Notes: generated by a model from the sequence alone, not told the origin. 6,221 nucleotides of DNA from Candidatus Zixiibacteriota bacterium (GCA_003641345.1 QNAD01000127.1:1-6221), one strand, 5' to 3'; shown: positions 1 through 6,221, counted from the stretch's first letter. A program made the numbers and translations.

Positions 1-1623
1 AAAAGTATAATTGGTAGCCGTTATCATGTGATTCGAGAAACTATTTTGCAAATAAGTACCGTTAATTTTTTCGCTAAAAGCTTCATCAATATTCCGGACA
101 TAAACGGAATTAACTTCCAGCGGATTAAAAATATTTAAGATATGTTTCCCCGCTTTCCATTGATATCCGAAGCTACCGACAATAATTTGGTTTTCGTATT
201 CCGGTCGTTTTTGGTAATTGCCACTAGCTTTAAGCACTGTATGTGGATGATGTTTGCGGATAAAATTTTCGGCATTCAACGGAAACCAAAGTTTTGGAAT
301 TTTTAATCCCATATCCAACCCTGCCTCAATAGTATTGAACGGTAAATATTCGATGATGCTTTCATCTGTTTCTGCTGTTTTAAAAACTGTTTGTCGCTGA
401 AAGCCTCCGTGCATATTGACATTAAAAATCTCAGCACCATACAGTAAACTTCTGTCCACCGCATTCAAACTTGCCGAAACGCCCAAATTACCGGAAGTAT
501 TTGTACCTTCTAATTCGGTAGAAACCGTATATTTTTTCATTGGTGTCAGTTCCACGAAACAATTTAAAAATTGCTTGTGGGTAGTATCTTCTTCAAAACG
601 GATATTAATTAGCCGGTAGGTTGCCAATTTCCATAAGTAGTCGTAGGTGGAAGCCACCAAACTGAAATTATACAGACTATCAGGAAGTTGGTAGTTACCT
701 TTTTGGAGCACTTTTGGTGAAATGAACCAATCTTTGTGAAACAAAAAATAAATATTCTTCCGATACGAAACAGTATCAAAATTTTGATAATAACCGGATG
801 AATCATTGAGAACCTGTTTTGGATTAAAATCCATGTAATAATAAATCTTGTTTATACGATATCGCTGCCTTACTTTATTAAATAATTCTGCATTTTTTTT
901 GTCACGGACTCCGACAAACAGTTCCAATTTAATTTGATAATTACTGCTGTCAGCCATAAACGACACAAAGTCTTTATTAAAATAGTAATAACCGTTGTTT
1001 CTTAAGAGTGTCACAATGCGGTCGCGCTCTTTATCCAACAAATCAACATCATATTGTTTACCGGACTGTATCAAAGAATTTAAGCTGTCAGCTACAATAA
1101 TTTTACGCATTCGTTTATCCTCAATATGATACGAAACCTTTGAAAAATTATAGGGACGATTCAAATAAATCTGATAATTAACTTTTGTCTTTTTTCCGTG
1201 AGGAATTATCGTATAGTCAATGGCAGCATTGAAATAACCTTTGTTATCAAGAAAAGTTTTGATTTCTTTTATTGTCTTTTTGGTTTTTGATTTTGAAAAG
1301 AGAACCGGTTCTTCTCCAATAATTTCTCCCATTTTATAGACCCCGAAAAACTTTTTCAGTTTCGTTTCTTTTCCGCTGTGCGACAAGTTATATACTGTAA
1401 GGTGAAACGGAAAAATCACAGCAGTTTTTGTATTAGGATGTTGTTGTAAGTAGGGCTCAAGATCATCGGTTTTAATATCACTTTTCCCGATTATCTTTAA
1501 TTGATTCTTTTGTAACAGATGTTCTTCCTCCGGAACCAAACGGGTTGTATTACAGCTTGAGAATATTGCAGTTACGGGCAAAAGAGCCAATAAAATCCAT
1601 TTTATTTTTCTGTAAATAACCAA
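1..1623 (-). CDS. tamL: TamL-type Omp85 outer-membrane assembly lipoprotein (3' end beyond the window)
   Basis: The frame stays open for 541 codons from a TTG at 1623 to the left edge, so the C-terminal part of the barrel is missing. Seen: a lysine-rich start, a hydrophobic stretch (about residues 9-21), then FSSC with Cys24 as the likely lipidated residue, followed by NTTRLVPEEE. POTRA-like segments lie around 113-175 (FLDNKGYFNA), 190-241 (LLRNNGYYYF) and 296-345. The barrel starts near 357 with the family's ELEGTNTSGNLG (370-381), and FHLTVYNLS (73-81) is also typical of Bacteroidetes members. Known: TamL is a lipidated Omp85 protein thought to replace TamA and work with TamB in outer-membrane biogenesis; a BamA-like role is the main alternative. 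TTG is the only usual start codon between the upstream in-frame stop (TAA, at about 1641) and the lipobox. An ATG at 1600-1598 is out of frame and stops at 1550. The family call is firm; the exact start is less so. Confidence 0.86.
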   Translation of the reverse strand, partial: MVIYRKIKWILLALLPVTAIFSSCNTTRLVPEEEHLLQKNQLKIIGKSDIKTDDLEPYLQQHPNTKTAVIFPFHLTVYNLSHSGKETKLKKFFGVYKMGEIIGEEPVLFSKSKTKKTIKEIKTFLDNKGYFNAAIDYTIIPHGKKTKVNYQIYLNRPYNFSKVSYHIEDKRMRKIIVADSLNSLIQSGKQYDVDLLDKERDRIVTLLRNNGYYYFNKDFVSFMADSSNYQIKLELFVGVRDKKNAELFNKVRQRYRINKIYYYMDFNPKQVLNDSSGYYQNFDTVSYRKNIYFLFHKDWFISPKVLQKGNYQLPDSLYNFSLVASTYDYLWKLATYRLINIRFEEDTTHKQFLNCFVELTPMKKYTVSTELEGTNTSGNLGVSASLNAVDRSLLYGAEIFNVNMHGGFQRQTVFKTAETDESIIEYLPFNTIEAGLDMGLKIPKLWFPLNAENFIRKHHPHTVLKASGNYQKRPEYENQIIVGSFGYQWKAGKHILNIFNPLEVNSVYVRNIDEAFSEKINGTYLQNSFSNHMITATNYTF

Positions 1624-1639
1624 AGTGGAAAAACTTTTT

Positions 1640-1675
1640 TACTTTTGTTTTGAAAATATCAAAAATACTATTTTG
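1640..1675 (+). promoter_or_regulatory. Candidate promoter region for the meaB-queG operon
   Basis: Two readings are possible. TACTTTTG at 1640-1647 matches the Bacteroidetes -7 consensus TAnnTTTG exactly but has no obvious -33 partner. Alternatively its TTTG (1644-1647) could be the -33 element for an imperfect -7 box, TATTTTG at 1669-1675, with a 21-base spacer, placing transcription start some 35-40 bases before the GTG. Either would lie back to back with the tamL box in the 94-base divergent gap, so the two genes may share regulatory DNA. Confidence 0.33.
1660..1667 (-). promoter_or_regulatory. Candidate -7 box for tamL
   Basis: The minus strand reads TATTTTTG here, an exact match to the Bacteroidetes -7 consensus TAnnTTTG. 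It sits 36 bases before the TTG start, which would give a leader of about 30 bases. I see no clear TTTG -33 element 19-21 bases upstream. In such A/T-rich DNA a match can arise by chance, so this is a suggestion only. Confidence 0.35.
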
Positions 1676-1717
1676 TAAAGAAACGGATTTTAGTTTTCCG
1701 AAAAAGATAAAAGCAAG

Positions 1718-2800
1718 GTGGGAAAAAAACAAGAAAAGAAATCGGCATTAAGTGTAAAAAAAGGTGTTGTACCTCCTGCAAACATTAATTCTACGCAAAA
1801 TAACAAAAACACAAATTCTTTGTCGGCAGATGAACTTTTTTCGGAAATCAGGGCAGGAGATCGTTCCGCATTGGGAAAAGCCATAACCTTAATTGAAAGT
1901 ACACAACCTAAGCATATAAAAGACGCTAATCGCCTAATAGAAAAATGCTTACCCATTTCCGGAAATTCTTTTCGGATTGGTATTACCGGTGTGCCGGGTG
2001 TAGGGAAAAGTACATTTATAGAACAAATCGGTCTTTTTCTGTTAGAACGCAAACATAAAGTAGCCGTATTGGCGGTAGATCCCAGTAGCACCCGCTCCAA
2101 AGGTAGTATTTTGGGAGATAAAACCCGGATGGAAAAACTGTCGGCTGCCGACAATGCATTTATCCGACCTTCTCCGTCAGCAGGTTCTTTAGGTGGTGTA
2201 GCACGCAAAACGAGAGAAACAATTATGGTTTGTGAGGCAGCAGGATACGATTATATTCTGATAGAAACCGTTGGTGTCGGACAGTCGGAAACGGTGGTGC
2301 GTTCAATGGTAGATTTTTTTCTTCTTTTGATGCTTGCCGGTGCCGGTGACGAGTTACAAGGCATCAAACGCGGCATCATTGAAATGGCAGATTTGATTGC
2401 CATCAATAAAACCGATGGAGATAATATCGCGAAAGCAAATTTAGCAAGACAGGAATATCAAAATGCCTTACATCTTTTTCCGCAAAAAGATTCGAAATGG
2501 CAGCCGCCGGTATTAACTTGCTCCGCTGTTACGGGCAAAGGCATTGATGATATTTTTCAACAAATAGAGAATTATCAGAAACAAACATTTGTCTCAGGAT
2601 TTTTCAAAGAAAATCGCAAACAGCAGGCAAAATACTGGTTAGACGAAACCATTTGGGATAGCTTAAAAAAAGATTTTTTGGCATCCGACAAAATTAAAAC
2701 GGAATTCAGGAAACTGGAGCAGGCAGTTCTCAACGAAACACTATCGCCTTTTGCTGCAGCACAACAGTTGTTGGATTTATACAAAACCGGAAAATCTTGA
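1718..2800 (+). CDS. meaB: Methylmalonyl-CoA mutase-associated GTPase MeaB (ArgK family)
   Basis: Encodes 360 residues, apparently full length for the longer Bacteroidetes form. MeaB is a cytoplasmic SIMIBI-class GTPase that gates adenosylcobalamin loading of methylmalonyl-CoA mutase and protects it from inactivation. Seen: a polar, probably flexible N-terminus (1-40); Walker A GVPGVGKST at 91-99; AVDPSSTRSKGSILGDKTRM at 119-138, including the metal-binding region; IETVGVGQSE at 182-191 (G3/switch II area); the guanine-specificity motif NKTD at 230-233; and CSA at 268-270 (G5). The helical C-terminus is the usual dimerisation arm. The GTG is preceded by an in-frame TAG at 1691-1693, and the next in-frame ATG lies after the Walker A motif, so GTG is the sensible start. 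The leader is A-rich without a well-placed Shine-Dalgarno site. The stop codon overlaps the next gene's start. Older annotations call this family ArgK, an arginine-transport kinase; that is obsolete. The mutase genes are not in the window. Confidence 0.95.
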   Translation: MGKKQEKKSALSVKKGVVPPANINSTQNNKNTNSLSADELFSEIRAGDRSALGKAITLIESTQPKHIKDANRLIEKCLPISGNSFRIGITGVPGVGKSTFIEQIGLFLLERKHKVAVLAVDPSSTRSKGSILGDKTRMEKLSAADNAFIRPSPSAGSLGGVARKTRETIMVCEAAGYDYILIETVGVGQSETVVRSMVDFFLLLMLAGAGDELQGIKRGIIEMADLIAINKTDGDNIAKANLARQEYQNALHLFPQKDSKWQPPVLTCSAVTGKGIDDIFQQIENYQKQTFVSGFFKENRKQQAKYWLDETIWDSLKKDFLASDKIKTEFRKLEQAVLNETLSPFAAAQQLLDLYKTGKS

Positions 2801-3720
2801 TTATTTCTGCCGAACAGATAGAAAAAATTCAAGAAAAAGCACACCAATTAGGGTTTGTTGCCTGTGGGCTTACACCGTTACATCCTTTTGTAAAAGAAAA
2901 AACACAATTTCTAAAATGGTTACAAAACAGACATCACGGTGAAATGGAATTTTTGGAACGGAACATTGAAAAACGCTTTAATCCGTCATCATTAGACAAG
3001 AATTTTCGTTCGGCAATTGTCGTATTGATAAACTATTACTCCAAAGAAAACCCTGTGAAAAATCAGATTCCGAAAGTCAGCAAATACGCGTTAGGAAAAG
3101 ATTACCATACTGTAGTGAAAGACAGATTGTGTGTATTGCAGCAATTTATCAACAATGAGATTGCCCCGATGACAGGTAGATGTTTTGTGGATTCGGCACC
3201 TGTTTATGAAACGCAATTAGCCATAGATGCCGGACTTGGGTGGAAAGGAAAAAATACTTTGCTCATCAATAAACAATATGGTTCTTTTGTATTCATCGGT
3301 GAGATATTAAGTGATTTAGAGGTGCCGGAAAATACGACCGTAGAACCCAATCATTGCGGAAATTGCACCCGCTGTATTGACGCTTGTCCCACAGGTGCAC
3401 TTCAACCGGATTTTTTAGATGCTACCAAATGTATTTCGTATCTGACCATTGAACGAAAATCATTACAGCCGTCTAAATATAAAACCTCGCCATGGATTTA
3501 CGGTTGCGACATCTGTCAGGATGTGTGTCCGTGGAACAGTAATACTCAACCGACGAAAATTGAAGAATTTTCACCAAAACCGTTCCTATTGTCTGCCGGC
3601 ATTCCCGAATGGGAAAAATTGAGTGCTGCGGAATTTGACAAAATCTTTGCAGATTCACCTATTTTGCGGACAGGATTTAAGCGGATGAAACGAAATCTAA
3701 ATGAAATTACAAAACCATAA
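2797..3720 (+). CDS. queG: Epoxyqueuosine reductase QueG (cobalamin and 4Fe-4S dependent)
   Basis: Encodes 307 residues. QueG reduces epoxyqueuosine to queuosine at the wobble position of GUN-anticodon tRNAs (Tyr, His, Asp, Asn), using cobalamin and two 4Fe-4S clusters. Seen: YALGKDYH at 97-104; VDSAPVYE at 131-138, with Asp132 matching the proposed catalytic aspartate; GLGWKGKNTLLIN at 146-158; the first ferredoxin motif with Cys187, 190, 193 and 197; the QueG signature CISYLTIE with Cys212; and the second motif with Cys237, 240 and 244. All eight cluster ligands are therefore present. The protein ends soon after the core and lacks the HEAT-like C-terminal extension of longer QueG proteins. 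The start is TTG, overlapping the meaB stop in TTGA. The next in-frame ATG is codon 50, inside the conserved domain, so TTG is strongly favoured. The overlap implies cotranscription and probably translational coupling with meaB. Confidence 0.96.
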   Translation: MIISAEQIEKIQEKAHQLGFVACGLTPLHPFVKEKTQFLKWLQNRHHGEMEFLERNIEKRFNPSSLDKNFRSAIVVLINYYSKENPVKNQIPKVSKYALGKDYHTVVKDRLCVLQQFINNEIAPMTGRCFVDSAPVYETQLAIDAGLGWKGKNTLLINKQYGSFVFIGEILSDLEVPENTTVEPNHCGNCTRCIDACPTGALQPDFLDATKCISYLTIERKSLQPSKYKTSPWIYGCDICQDVCPWNSNTQPTKIEEFSPKPFLLSAGIPEWEKLSAAEFDKIFADSPILRTGFKRMKRNLNEITKP

Positions 3721-3750
3721 AATTTTTCCTGTAAAAATTCGTTATACGAA
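3721..3750. other. Two small adjacent hairpins after queG
   Basis: AATTTTT (3721-3727) and AAAAATT (3733-3739) form a seven-pair A/T stem around CCTGT. Directly beside it, TTCGT (3738-3742) and ACGAA (3746-3750) form a five-pair stem around TAT. The two share two bases, so they cannot both be fully formed. No T-tract follows, so this is at best a weak terminator or RNA-processing site in the 50-base gap before the repeat-protein gene. It does not settle whether that gene belongs to the meaB-queG transcript. Confidence 0.3.
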
Positions 3751-3770
3751 ATGACCTAAAACTAAATATT

Positions 3771-4979
3771 ATGCGACACATTATTTTTCTTTTCTTCTTC
3801 GTTTGTACATTTTTTGCCGGTCATCAGGCACAATCCCAAGGATTATTTTCCGAGACAGGTTATTACGATCAAAACAACTGGTTCTCAAATGAGTATTACT
3901 GGTACTCCGGATTTTATTCTACGCCTTCGGCAAGGTTAAAAGAACTATTGAAAAAGAATGGTATTACCGGCTACGACCGTAAAATATTTTTTCTGAAAAA
4001 AGGACAGAAAAAAGATACTCCTTCAAGAGAATACATTGAAAACTTTGACAAAAATGGAAATATTACCCACCACGAGTTTAAACGAAACGGAAAATCAATT
4101 AAGCAATATGAGTTTACATATAACAATGCCGGAAAATACACCGAATTAAAGAAAATACGAAAAGGAAAATTAAAACAACATCAGATAGTTGAATATAATG
4201 ATTCGAATAAGGTCACATCATTTACCTTGCTGAAGAACAATGACAAGAAATTAAAGCAAAAACGGATTTCTACATACTCGCCCGAAGGAAAACTAATTAA
4301 GCAAGTTTATTATGCCAAAGACGGAAAAACAGAAGATAAAAGGTGGGAGTATGACTATTACGATAACGGGAAACAAAAAGAAAACCGATATTACAAAAAA
4401 GGGAAATTAAAACATAAATATGTTTACTCCTGCGACAATCAGGGAAAGGAAATAAAAAAGAACACTTCACAGGTTTGTAAAATTAAACAATACAATCGTG
4501 ATTCTACCTACGAAAAAATTTCCCGCACCACCGACAGCAAAGGACGAATCAGGAAATCGGTAACGACATACGATAAATATGATCGCGAGATTGCTTATCG
4601 GTGGTATAACAACAAAGGTGTTCTTGTATATGGATTTGATTACACCTACAGTCAGGAAAGAAACCTTGTTTTATCTTATACCAGTTACAAGCGAGGCGGA
4701 AAAATATCCGGCAAACAAGAATGGGTATATAATGACATCAATCAATTGGTTAAGGTCACTACCTACGGACGAAATAATAAACTAAAAAACATCAAAGAGT
4801 ATCAGTATGATACAGGAAATCAATTGGTTTCCCGTAAGGTTTACGATAAACGACATCAACTAATAACCCGGTATGAATATGTAAACAATAGTCACGGTAA
4901 TGTTGTAAAAACAACAACCTATGATAAAAAAGACAAGCCGGAAAATATTTACGAGGTAAGCTATACTTACAACCAGTAA
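3771..4979 (+). CDS. Exported YD/RHS-like tandem-repeat protein of unknown function
   Basis: Encodes 402 residues; I do not recognise a named family. It begins with a signal peptide: a short Met-Arg-His start, a strongly hydrophobic Phe-rich core (about 4-17), then AGHQAQSQG, with cleavage likely near residues 20-23. A Tyr/Trp-rich segment (about 29-50) and a Lys-rich linker (60-87) follow. From about 88 to the end there are some twelve imperfect repeats of 25-28 residues, each like Tyr-x-Tyr-x-x-x-Gly-Lys, then Tyr-x-Lys-x-Gly-Lys. Good copies start near 114, 139, 166, 192, 217, 263, 289, 317, 343 and 368. The pattern resembles the YD repeats of RHS proteins and implies a repetitive beta-sheet structure. 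There is no lipobox, transmembrane helix, C-terminal toxin domain or T9SS sorting domain, so the protein is probably periplasmic or secreted. ATG 3771 is chosen because the signal peptide follows directly; the leader is A-rich. It may be cotranscribed with queG 50 bases upstream. Confidence 0.85.
   Translation: MRHIIFLFFFVCTFFAGHQAQSQGLFSETGYYDQNNWFSNEYYWYSGFYSTPSARLKELLKKNGITGYDRKIFFLKKGQKKDTPSREYIENFDKNGNITHHEFKRNGKSIKQYEFTYNNAGKYTELKKIRKGKLKQHQIVEYNDSNKVTSFTLLKNNDKKLKQKRISTYSPEGKLIKQVYYAKDGKTEDKRWEYDYYDNGKQKENRYYKKGKLKHKYVYSCDNQGKEIKKNTSQVCKIKQYNRDSTYEKISRTTDSKGRIRKSVTTYDKYDREIAYRWYNNKGVLVYGFDYTYSQERNLVLSYTSYKRGGKISGKQEWVYNDINQLVKVTTYGRNNKLKNIKEYQYDTGNQLVSRKVYDKRHQLITRYEYVNNSHGNVVKTTTYDKKDKPENIYEVSYTYNQ
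4032..4976 (+). repeat. Region encoding about twelve degenerate YD-like protein repeats
   Basis: The repeat is visible in the protein, not as conserved DNA. Each unit is 25-28 codons with two aromatic/Gly-Lys half-motifs, for example YDYYDNGKQKE followed by YYKKGKLKHK, and VYNDINQLVK followed by YGRNNKLKN. The unit near residues 240-262 is the most diverged. Loss of DNA identity between units implies old duplications rather than recent slippage. Confidence 0.7.
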
Positions 4980-5003
4980 GAATTGTAATTTTATAAAAAT
5001 GAA

Positions 5004-5027
5004 AGGGGGAGTTAAAAAACGCCCCCT
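5004..5027. terminator. G/C-rich hairpin between convergent genes, candidate terminator
   Basis: AGGGGG (5004-5009) pairs with CCCCCT (5022-5027). After one A-G mismatch, GTT (5011-5013) pairs with AAC (5018-5020) around an AAAA loop. It lies 25 bases after the repeat-protein stop. There is no T-tract on the plus-strand side. Read from the minus strand, the hairpin is followed by TTCATTTTTATAAAATT, so it fits better as a terminator for the gene coming from the right, or as a transcript-end stabiliser for the left gene. Confidence 0.42.
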
Positions 5028-5082
5028 ATCACAAGGAAAAAACTGAACTATGGTGCTAGCTTCATATAATAAGACGCACAGA

Positions 5083-5116
5083 AACCAAAAAGGTTGCTTG
5101 AGAATTTATTTTTTTT
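5083..5116 (+). terminator. Weak candidate terminator for the plus-strand genes
   Basis: A short stem AACC (5083-5086)/GGTT (5092-5095) around AAAAA is followed, after nine bases, by a T-tract (TTTATTTTTTTT, 5105-5116). The stem is short and the tract sits further away than in a classical intrinsic terminator, so confidence is low. Confidence 0.22.
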
Positions 5117-5166
5117 AGAAAAAATTTATATCTGATTGAAAAACAGCGAAATAAACTTGTTGTTTT

Positions 5167-5192
5167 TTAACAGGTTTCCGGAAACTTGTTAA
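5167..5192. other. 26-base near-perfect palindrome in the convergent intergenic region
   Basis: TTAACAGGTTT (5167-5177) and AAACTTGTTAA (5182-5192) flank CCGG, giving an 11-pair stem with one G-T wobble and a four-base loop. No T-tract follows on either strand. One arm, AAACTTGTT (5182-5190), is also repeated exactly at 5153-5161. It lies 28 bases past the stop of the T9SS-substrate gene, so a 3' end hairpin for that mRNA is the simplest role. A binding site for a dimeric protein is an alternative. The rest of 4980-5220 holds nothing else I can support. Confidence 0.45.
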
Positions 5193-5220
5193 TAACCATC
5201 AATAAAAAGAAGAAATTTGT

Positions 5221-6221
5221 TTAGTTTATTACAATTTTCTTAACTAGGTTCTTATCGGAAAATGAAACTCTTAAAAAGTAGATCCCGTTCGATTGATTTT
5301 TTACATCAAAACGAATTTTATCGTTTATAACTTGTTTTGACATTATTTTCCTGCCACTGATATCAAATAATTCAACCCTTTGAATATTAATTCCCGTAAC
5401 ATAAAACTCACTATGGGCAGGATTCGGGAAAATCGAGATATTTGCTAATTCATTTTCCGATTCAATATTTACTGCACAATAAGTAATATTAGTATCAATT
5501 GTTCCGATATTATAATCAATAATCGGTTCAATTGTTGTTGTAGGCGTTTGGTCACAGAAAAGAAAATTCCCACTCATCACACCTTGATTATAGGTACCGT
5601 TTTGAATATAAAATGCTCCGGTAGCCCCACCTTTAGTTGTATCTAAATTCGACCAGCTGTCACCAATATTAAATATTCCGTTATTAAGAAACACTGCGTT
5701 ATGAGTTGTTGTTGAACTATCACCATTGGTAAAGTTATTGTCCAAATCAATTTGAGCTCCCTGAACATTATTCCAATAACCGGCATTAGTAGCATCAAGT
5801 GTTCCGGTTACCTGATTGTGATTCTCGAAATCACCTGCATTATAAAAACGGTTAAAATTAAAGTTGCCATTATTTGTAAACAGGTCTTCGTTCAAAAACT
5901 CTGTTACGGTAACTATTCCGGAATTGGTAAAAGTTCCGGCATTCTGAATACTGTCACTTGAGATGGTAGCATTGGCATAATTGGTACAAGTTCCCGAAGT
6001 ATAAAAGCTATCTACCTCTTGAATTATTCCATAATTATTTATTGTCGCCTGATTATAAATTAAGTCATAGAAATTCGAAATCCCATGATTAATAAAACTC
6101 CCTTGCACAATCTCAATTTGGTCAAAACTAAAAGTTCCGTTATTGGTTATTAAGCCACCGTTTTGGATTGCAATACCGACCACATTGGCTCCTTGGACAA
6201 AAGAGCCGTTACCGTTAATGG
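5221..6221 (-). CDS. T9SS-secreted beta-solenoid repeat protein (5' end beyond the window)
   Basis: The last 332 codons of a larger gene are visible; the frame is open to the right edge. A GTG at 6183 lies inside a repeat and is unlikely to be the true start, since repeat-like sequence (INGNGSFVQGAN) continues upstream of it. Seen: at least nine imperfect repeats of about 18 residues with cores such as ITNNGTFSF, INNYGII, FTNSGIVTV, FTNNGNFNF and FLNNGIFNIG, the pattern of a parallel beta-solenoid. A Thr/Ile-rich linker with two cysteines follows. The last 75 or so residues (about 5224-5450) form a type A T9SS sorting domain: NISIFPNPA, then VELFDISGRKI, then NGIYFLRV and a Lys-rich end, KKIVIN. 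Known: this domain directs passage through the outer membrane, is normally cleaved, and the protein is released or attached to the surface through lipopolysaccharide. An adhesin or surface-layer role is inference; no catalytic domain is visible. Confidence 0.88.
   Translation of the reverse strand, partial: INGNGSFVQGANVVGIAIQNGGLITNNGTFSFDQIEIVQGSFINHGISNFYDLIYNQATINNYGIIQEVDSFYTSGTCTNYANATISSDSIQNAGTFTNSGIVTVTEFLNEDLFTNNGNFNFNRFYNAGDFENHNQVTGTLDATNAGYWNNVQGAQIDLDNNFTNGDSSTTTHNAVFLNNGIFNIGDSWSNLDTTKGGATGAFYIQNGTYNQGVMSGNFLFCDQTPTTTIEPIIDYNIGTIDTNITYCAVNIESENELANISIFPNPAHSEFYVTGINIQRVELFDISGRKIMSKQVINDKIRFDVKNQSNGIYFLRVSFSDKNLVKKIVIN
5593..6219 (-). repeat. Region encoding Asn-Asn-Gly beta-solenoid repeats
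   Basis: Units of about 17-20 codons recur with the pattern aromatic/Ile-x-Asn-x-Gly-x-hydrophobic-x-hydrophobic, then a turn and a second hydrophobic strand. The array continues past the right edge, so the total number is unknown. The third-last visible unit is longer, with an insertion around TNGDSSTTTHNAV. DNA identity between units is low, so this is a protein-level repeat. Confidence 0.65.

Noticed and set aside
416..806. Short open frames on both strands inside tamL (416-619 plus, 609-806 minus)
   Set aside because: Both are shadows of a continuous 541-codon frame with clear Omp85 family sequence.
1624..1717. A cobalamin riboswitch upstream of meaB
   Set aside because: The 94-base gap is too short and has no B12-box-like sequence or G/C-rich stems.
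1550..1732. A 60-codon minus-strand frame containing the only ATG near the tamL start
   Set aside because: It stops at 1550 and is out of frame with the lipoprotein signal and all conserved TamL sequence; its hydrophobic look comes from A/T-rich DNA.
1690..2208. A 172-codon open frame on the minus strand opposite the start of meaB
   Set aside because: It lies wholly antisense to strongly conserved MeaB sequence, has no recognisable domain, and its composition is that of a mirror frame.
2575..3658. Short frames overlapping meaB and queG (2575-2847 minus, 2751-2942 plus, 3473-3658 minus)
   Set aside because: The reading frames of meaB and queG are fully conserved across these positions; the others show no family features.
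4579..4785. A 68-codon plus-strand frame inside the YD-repeat gene
   Set aside because: It is out of frame with the repeats, which continue unbroken through this stretch.
4032..4976. The repeat gene as an RHS polymorphic toxin with an immunity partner
   Set aside because: There is no RHS core motif, no variable C-terminal domain and no small immunity gene after it; repeats run to the stop codon.
4999..5046. A 15-codon mini-ORF starting at ATG 4999 that spans the G/C hairpin, considered as a leader peptide
   Set aside because: No gene follows on the same strand, and the hairpin itself dictates the codons; it is better explained as part of a transcript end.
5752..5961. A 69-codon plus-strand frame opposite the solenoid gene
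   Set aside because: It is antisense to in-register NNG repeats and has no independent support.

Overview
The window looks like chromosomal DNA from a member of the Bacteroidetes. The clearest sign is a C-terminal type IX secretion (T9SS) sorting domain on the gene at the right edge, a system almost confined to the Bacteroidetes and close relatives. Other signs are a TamL-type Omp85 lipoprotein with the family's typical Bacteroidetes sequence, a MeaB closely resembling Bacteroidetes MeaB, A/T-rich DNA, and A-rich rather than Shine-Dalgarno leaders. I cannot name a genus from the sequence alone.

Layout, left to right. A TamL-type outer-membrane assembly lipoprotein (minus strand) runs off the left edge. 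Its TTG start at 1623 faces, across a 94-base divergent intergenic region with Bacteroidetes-like promoter boxes, the GTG start of meaB at 1718 (plus strand). meaB overlaps queG by four bases (TTGA), so these two form an operon. Fifty bases after queG comes a gene for a secreted protein made almost entirely of about twelve tyrosine/lysine-rich YD-like repeats (3771-4979). A 241-base convergent intergenic region with several hairpins follows. Last is the 3' part of a large surface protein (minus strand, 5' end beyond the right edge), built of Asn-Asn-Gly type beta-solenoid repeats plus the T9SS sorting domain.

Functionally the window has two themes. The central pair is cobalamin-related: MeaB guards adenosylcobalamin-dependent methylmalonyl-CoA mutase, and QueG is a cobalamin/iron-sulfur enzyme that finishes queuosine in tRNA. 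The rest is cell envelope: an outer-membrane assembly factor and two exported repeat proteins. I see no RNA gene, insertion sequence, CRISPR array, prophage or defence gene. The coding genes are mostly familiar families. The least explained items are the YD-like repeat protein, the meaB-queG coupling, the run of three non-ATG starts, and the hairpins between the convergent genes.
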